From: Otis tarda
Taxonomy: Eukaryota > Chordata > Aves > Otidiformes > Otididae
Reading direction: 5' to 3'
DNA: 64,000 bases
Assembly (NCBI GenBank): GCA_026413225.1
Contig: CM048553.1
Span: forward strand, 45,858,001 to 45,922,000
Shown here: one piece after another, positions 60,501-64,000 of the stretch
Position numbering within the stretch: position 1 is the stretch's first letter
Layout: every line of letters begins with the position of its first letter
Position numbers and translations under genes: made by a program
The notes under the pieces: model-generated
Seen by the model: the letters and a program-made list of their open reading frames with translations, nothing else
Told to the model about the DNA's origin: nothing
Database searches by the model: none

Positions 60501-63500
60501 ATATGTGTGGCTCTGATATGCAATCTCCAGTTTGTGTGCACGCTTGATGACTATATATTCTTTCAGGAGTTCCCAGCTGCCTGCTATTTTCTGTTGTTAA
60601 TGAGTAGGTGCTTATATAGCAAGGTGTCTCCAGATGGCTCTTGACCAAGCCTTCTCAGGGCTTGTGGAAATATCCCTTCTTTAATAAAGTTAATGTCAGT
60701 GGAAATTGCCACCGTCAACCATTTTGATATCCTTGGCACAAAGGAAATGCTGTTTCCTCCCTCTGGAGGATTAGACAGCATTAAACCTGCTCTGTCTGTG
60801 AAGATAGGCACCCTCCTGGGTGGTTGTTTTTTCTCCTCTTCCCCTCCTTCAAGGAATTATTGTTCCAAAGGGGTGCCCGCAAGGGAAGAGCTATACTGCA
60901 GGCTGCCTGACATCTCCTTTGTTCCTTTTGCTCTCTCTGCAAAACGCCTGCATCTGAAAATCTATTTCATCTCCTGCTGTTTGGAGAGGGTGTTCCTGTG
61001 CTTGCATCCCACCGTGCACGCATCCCCAGCGCTGTGCAACGGCAGTTGGAGGACCAATTGCGCTGCTGCAGCTGTTGTTATACTGGGACTCCCTCCCAGT
61101 CCTGCTTACTGGGACTGGGAAGCAGTGCGGATGCCAGACTCAGAGCAACTTTTGTCACCATATGTCAGGACTGCATTTGCACTGTTGACAGTTTTCCCAA
61201 TTTGGCTGGGAAACCTCAGAGACAAGCCTTCTGTGTCCTTAGGGTGCTGAGCACACTGAACTCTTTCTTCTGATGGTGACCAAGGAGGCAGATCCATCTC
61301 CTTTATGGTAGGCTTGCTCTTGAGAGATCTGCCTGTCAAATATTCTCAGAATATTTTGCAATATGTGGATCCTTCTCCAAACAAGGGCTGGATGATCCTC
61401 GCACACCTGCCAAACACAAAGCCTTTCAACTACCTTCCTCCTTATCTGCACTTTGGCTGGTGACCGTGCTGATTTCATCAGCTGTTCAATCCATTGGCTC
61501 AAAGGGTCCTGGCAACAAATGACCTAGGCATAATTTTGTTTCCTAGACACAGTGTCTGAACACCTCTTTTTTTTTACAAAAAGCAAGGTGAAAAGTTTAG
61601 AGAAATGAAGATATCCTTTCAGATCAAATTGCAGACGTGTAAAATCCCACTGTCCTACCCAGAACCTGCCCCAGGTGTTCATCATGTCTACCATTTCCAG
61701 GGAATTCAGATACTTTGCATCATGAGAAAGTGGCTTGTGCCTTGGCAGCTCATCAGAAGTGTGGGTGCAGGGGTGTATGTACGGCTTCTGGTGCTAACAG
61801 TCACTTGCAAGGAGTTAGCCTGTGGGAGGGCAGGAAATGAAAAGATGGGAGGAACTTGGAGGAAAGGCCAAAGGAGCTAAAAGGGAGGCTCAGGGGTCAC
61901 ATTTTAGATCAGAGGAACATAGTCCCCAGTGTGGAGTGATTTGTGTTCATCTGCATGTTAGTGAAGGACAATCTGTCAGGTTCCCCATGGTCCTCTTGGC
62001 CAGGATTTTCCGGAGGGCTGAAGCATGCTCCCTTATCTCTTCCTGCTGTTGTGGAGCTTGCTCCTGGGATAAGAACTGCCTGTTACAGCTGGGAAATGGC
62101 CTGCCTGCACATTTGAGCTGGAAAAGGGCTGTTCTGATATAGTCATGGGCTAAGAATGAGGGAAATGTCACTGTACCTCCTTGTGTCAACTGAACAAGGA
62201 AAACAAAACAATGAATGGCCTTTTGCGATGAAAGGGAACAGCTTTTGAATCCAATCATTTGAAGCAACTGTTACATGGCACGTAACAATCCTGTGTATCC
62301 CCCACTCTGGAAGTATAGCGGGCATTTAAAAAAAAAAAAAAAAAAAAAGGAAAAAAAAGTGAGTTTCCTGACTGTTGGGTGGGTTGCAGAGACTCTCGAG
62401 GTGAAATGCTTCACTGCTGCCCCTACGAACTCTTATGCAGTGGGATTGTAAAACTGCCCACATATTGGAGAGATTTCAGTGGAGAAGAAGTTGCAGCACC
62501 ATATGTTAGTTTTTTTCCAGGGTTAAGCCTGTTTTCTATGGCAAAAAAGACTGGTCTGGTCTGGGGAGGATCAGGATACTCCAGGTGGTACCGCAAAAAT
62601 TCTCCAGGCCCTACAAGAGGCAAGGAAACACATCCCCAAAGTGGGAGTTAAAATAATGTAGCTGCATCATTTGGACAGACACTGGTGTTGAACCATAGCT
62701 AATCGCAAGTGCTATGGAACAGTTTATGTAAGAAAAAAATAAATCTGTTTTTGAAATAATTTATCACCATAGCAAGAATTATGGTGGTTTTTTTTTTTTA
62801 AGTTATGTAACTTGTGCTGTGGAAATCTTAGATTTTTTTTTTTTTTTTAGAGAGCGTGCAGTAAGGCATGGCTGCTAAATAAGTCGTTCTAGTTCAAAAT
62901 GAGAAGGGGCCTTTTGCAGAACTAGAGGAATGGAGCAAGGATGAAGTGTGCCAAAAACAAGAGTCCAGAAGAGAGGTTAAACTAGAATTGTAAAAGTTAC
63001 TCTTGGGATCTGCTTTTGAATTTTGCCACAAGTTTCTTAGAGTACCTTTTTGGAGTAATTTAGCCTCTTTATATCTTCATGGCTTTGCCTGAAAAGTAGA
63101 TATAACAGTAATGTTAGTACAGGTCTTCTGTCAGTCTCACCCAAAGCTACTTCTGTGGGAATTCTCTGGTATAGCACTTGCTTTTACCATCCAGGAGAGA
63201 CCATAGCTAGCCTAGCCTTGGAAACAGATTTTTGCTGTTATATTAAATTAATATTTTTAAGCCAAGGTCTGGAACTTGTCTGCACCTGCTGGTGAAAGAG
63301 AAAAATCTGAAGCAGTTCAGCTAACAGTGAGACCAGAAGCGCATGGTGCAGGTATCTGTAATCCGGTAACTCTAAAGATTCGATCTTGTGCATTCACAAC
63401 TCTTCGGCTGATGGAGATCTGAATTACTCAGTGTCACAAAACTCTGAAGACCCTTTCCCCTCCCTCCTCCTGCATATCTATACTGTCCTTCCCAGACATA

Positions 63501-64000
63501 ATGTCAATTTGTAGAAGCTTGTAAGGATATTCCCTAATCCTCAGAAGTCCCCAAAGCAGTGGGCAGTTTTGCTTTCATTTTTTTTTTTTTTTTTCTGCAG
63601 AACCTACAGTGTCTTCTTGCTGCTGCCTCTGTTCCTCCCCAGGTCCCTGAGGCAGCCCCAGCAGCCTCAGCTTTACATCTGCCTTGTCTGCATCGCTGAG
63701 GGACCTGTGGGAAGAGCTGATGATGAGTGAGATGGGAGAAGGTCAGCTTGAGGACTGGTGTCTAGTCTGGGTTGCAATACTGAAAGAGTGCTACTTGAGA
63801 CTGTGTTTTGGAGGTGGAAAGTTGAGGTGTTGGGAAGTGAATGAGAGATGGGGTGAGACAGAGAAATGCGAGGAAAAATTTCAGCTGGAGAGAGTGGACA
63901 GCAAATTCTGCCTCTGGGAGAGGGATTTCCAGGATATAAAGTTGAGGAGGTCAGAAGAAGGGGAAAGGAGAAAAGAAAGTTAGAGACAAATGAAGGAAAG
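57530..64000. other. Intergenic segment to window end, no recognised gene
   Basis: No confirmed gene. The 60,693-61,250 plus-strand frame (185 codons) has no recognisable features. A long poly-A tract lies at about 62,328-62,348. A T-run followed by CTGCAG at 63,600 forms a good splice acceptor, followed by purine-rich sequence to the end. SH3BP5 would be the expected next gene but no exon of it was recognised. Confidence 0.45.

Noticed and set aside
41011-64000. SH3BP5 exons, expected downstream of METTL6
   Set aside because: No segment matching its coiled-coil coding exons or a GC-rich first exon was found by reading; the gene is presumably further right.
1-64000. tRNA, rRNA, CRISPR arrays, bacterial operons or viral genes
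   Set aside because: None recognised; gene structure, splice sites and CR1 repeats are those of an avian nuclear genome.

Overview
The window is vertebrate nuclear DNA and almost certainly from a bird. It has AT-rich introns and intergenic DNA, one CpG island, and several CR1 LINE fragments whose 3' ends carry the avian ATTCTATG-type terminal repeats. Nothing bacterial, viral or CRISPR-like was seen. Two protein-coding genes can be reconstructed exon by exon: EAF1 (minus strand) and METTL6 (plus strand). They diverge head to head from the CpG island near 31.5 kb.

Layout. 1-7.7 kb is apparently gene-free DNA with one minus-strand CR1 (about 2.16-2.88 kb). About 7.7-12.65 kb is AU-rich sequence downstream of the EAF1 stop codon, read as its long 3' UTR, with two candidate poly(A) signals and three Pumilio-type motifs in the sense orientation. 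12.65-31.48 kb is EAF1 in six coding exons (258 codons). About 30.5-31.9 kb is the CpG island and shared promoter. 31.5-41.0 kb is METTL6, with a presumed non-coding first exon and five coding exons (296 codons), ending at an ATTAAA signal. 41-64 kb has no recognised gene. It holds a 1.1-kb CR1 with a long reverse-transcriptase ORF (43.56-44.67 kb), smaller CR1 and possible MIR-like relics, short tandem duplications, and two exon-like segments with strong splice sites (55.6 and 57.4 kb).

Function. EAF1 is a partner of ELL in the Pol II super elongation complex. METTL6 is the SAM-dependent methyltransferase that makes 3-methylcytidine at position 32 of tRNA-Ser. They share a promoter, not a pathway. 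The arrangement matches the conserved vertebrate order COLQ - EAF1 - METTL6 - SH3BP5, but I could not find COLQ or SH3BP5 exons here. They are presumably just outside on the left and right.

No clearly new biological system is visible. The items most worth checking are a 336-bp open frame in METTL6 intron 5 that is phase-compatible with splicing from exon 4, an avian N-terminal extension of METTL6 preceded by a short uORF, a shortened proline linker in EAF1, and the exon-like segments in the right-hand desert. Exon borders come from reading-frame continuity, GT/AG sites and remembered human orthologues; no alignment or transcript data were available.
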